In this document: positions 5,431 through 5,870 of the stretch, in pieces
Layout of the letters: every line of letters begins with the position of its first letter
Position numbering within the stretch: the first letter of the stretch is position 1
NCBI GenBank assembly: GCA_016793415.1
Contig: JAEUMC010000101.1
Coordinates: forward strand, 1-5,870
DNA length: 5,870 nt
From: Devosia sp.
Lineage (GTDB): Bacteria > Pseudomonadota > Alphaproteobacteria > Rhizobiales > Devosiaceae
Direction: 5' to 3'
The notes under the pieces: model-generated
What the model was told of the DNA's origin: nothing
The model's input: the letters and a program-made list of their open reading frames with translations, nothing else
Databases searched by the model: none
Program-made: the position numbers and the translations under genes

Positions 5431-5870
5431 AGATCGCTCCCTTGAAGGTATCGCACTGGCTGACATCGCCGGTCTGCATGCCCTTCTTGAGCCAGGCCAT
5501 ACGCTGCTCCGAGGTGCCGTGGGTGAAGTTGCGCGATGAAACCTGGCCACGGGTCAGCGTGTCGTCGCCGATGGCGTTCGCTGCGGTGATCGCCTCCTCG
5601 GTATCGCCCTGCTCCAGCAGCTTCTCGCGATTGACGTAGTTCGCCCAGACGCCGGCATAGCAATCCGCCTGCAGCTCGACCCGCACCGAATAGGCGTTCT
5701 GCTGCTCCTGGCTCATCGTCGCGCGAGCCCGGTTGAACTCCGGCAGCACCCCGGTCTGATCCTGCACGGCGTGGCCGATCTCATGCGCGATCACATAGGC
5801 CTGCGCGAAATCGCCGGGCGCGCCGAACTGCCGGCGCAGCTGATCGTAGAAGCTGAGGTCGATGTAGACC
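5429..5870 (-). CDS. ypfJ: YpfJ-type neutral zinc metallopeptidase, N-terminus beyond the window
   Basis: The last 146 residues are visible; the gene continues past the right edge. Reading in from the edge, the protein shows VYIDLSFYDQLRRQFGAPGD, then FAQAYVIAHEIGHAVQ. This holds an intact HExxH zinc motif with two His ligands and the catalytic Glu. Further on are VELQADCYAGVWANY, whose acidic residues may supply another ligand, then HGTSEQRMAWLKKGM and a final Cys near the C-terminus. This is the conserved text of the YpfJ/Zn_peptidase family (PF04228), usually anchored in the inner membrane with an outer catalytic domain; its substrates are unknown. The missing part should hold the membrane anchor and the first two conserved cysteines. 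An apparent GTG start at 5794 is internal and false, because the frame stays open and conserved to the edge. It is the first visible gene of the leftward set with its paralogue and the cupin. Confidence 0.94.
   Translation of the reverse strand, partial: VYIDLSFYDQLRRQFGAPGDFAQAYVIAHEIGHAVQDQTGVLPEFNRARATMSQEQQNAYSVRVELQADCYAGVWANYVNREKLLEQGDTEEAITAANAIGDDTLTRGQVSSRNFTHGTSEQRMAWLKKGMQTGDVSQCDTFKGAI

Noticed and set aside
5429..5794. A complete short gene starting at GTG 5794
   Set aside because: The frame stays open with conserved family residues to the window edge, so the GTG is an internal Val of a longer metallopeptidase.

Overview
The window is GC-rich, tightly packed bacterial chromosome. 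The protein families and their wording (a 401-residue CarA, a YqeY protein, GGDEF proteins and Shine-Dalgarno sites of AAGGAG type) suggest an alphaproteobacterium of the Hyphomicrobiales, perhaps Devosia-like. That placement is a judgement from protein style, not a search result. I saw no tRNA, rRNA, CRISPR array, insertion sequence or phage gene.

Layout from left to right: (1) the last 45 residues of a GGDEF protein on the + strand (1-138), ending 4 bases from the stop of a convergent two-gene unit. (2) That unit, on the - strand, is a VOC/glyoxalase-fold protein (599-967) followed by yqeY (143-595); the yqeY ribosome binding site lies in the last codons of the VOC gene. (3) A 128-base divergent intergenic region. 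(4) carA on the + strand (1096-2301), the glutaminase subunit of carbamoyl-phosphate synthetase, with all catalytic residues. carB is not next to it. (5) A small exported EF-hand protein on the - strand (2369-2620) with a clear intrinsic terminator after it. (6) A membrane-anchored diguanylate cyclase on the - strand (2822-4009). (7) A leftward run of three genes: a YpfJ-type neutral zinc metallopeptidase cut by the window edge (5429-5870), a paralogue of it (4582-5415), and a YjlB-like cupin (4056-4580). These are 13 bases and 1 base apart, so they are almost certainly co-transcribed; the diguanylate cyclase follows the cupin after 46 bases and may be read with them.

The most notable feature is the tandem metallopeptidase pair. 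The upstream copy has an intact HEIGH zinc motif. The downstream copy keeps the membrane anchor, the cysteines and the overall family pattern, but its motif reads ESYGH and its second conserved acidic motif is altered too. It looks like a structurally preserved, catalytically dead partner. The rest of the window is housekeeping and signalling genes of known families. I do not see strong evidence for a wholly new system.
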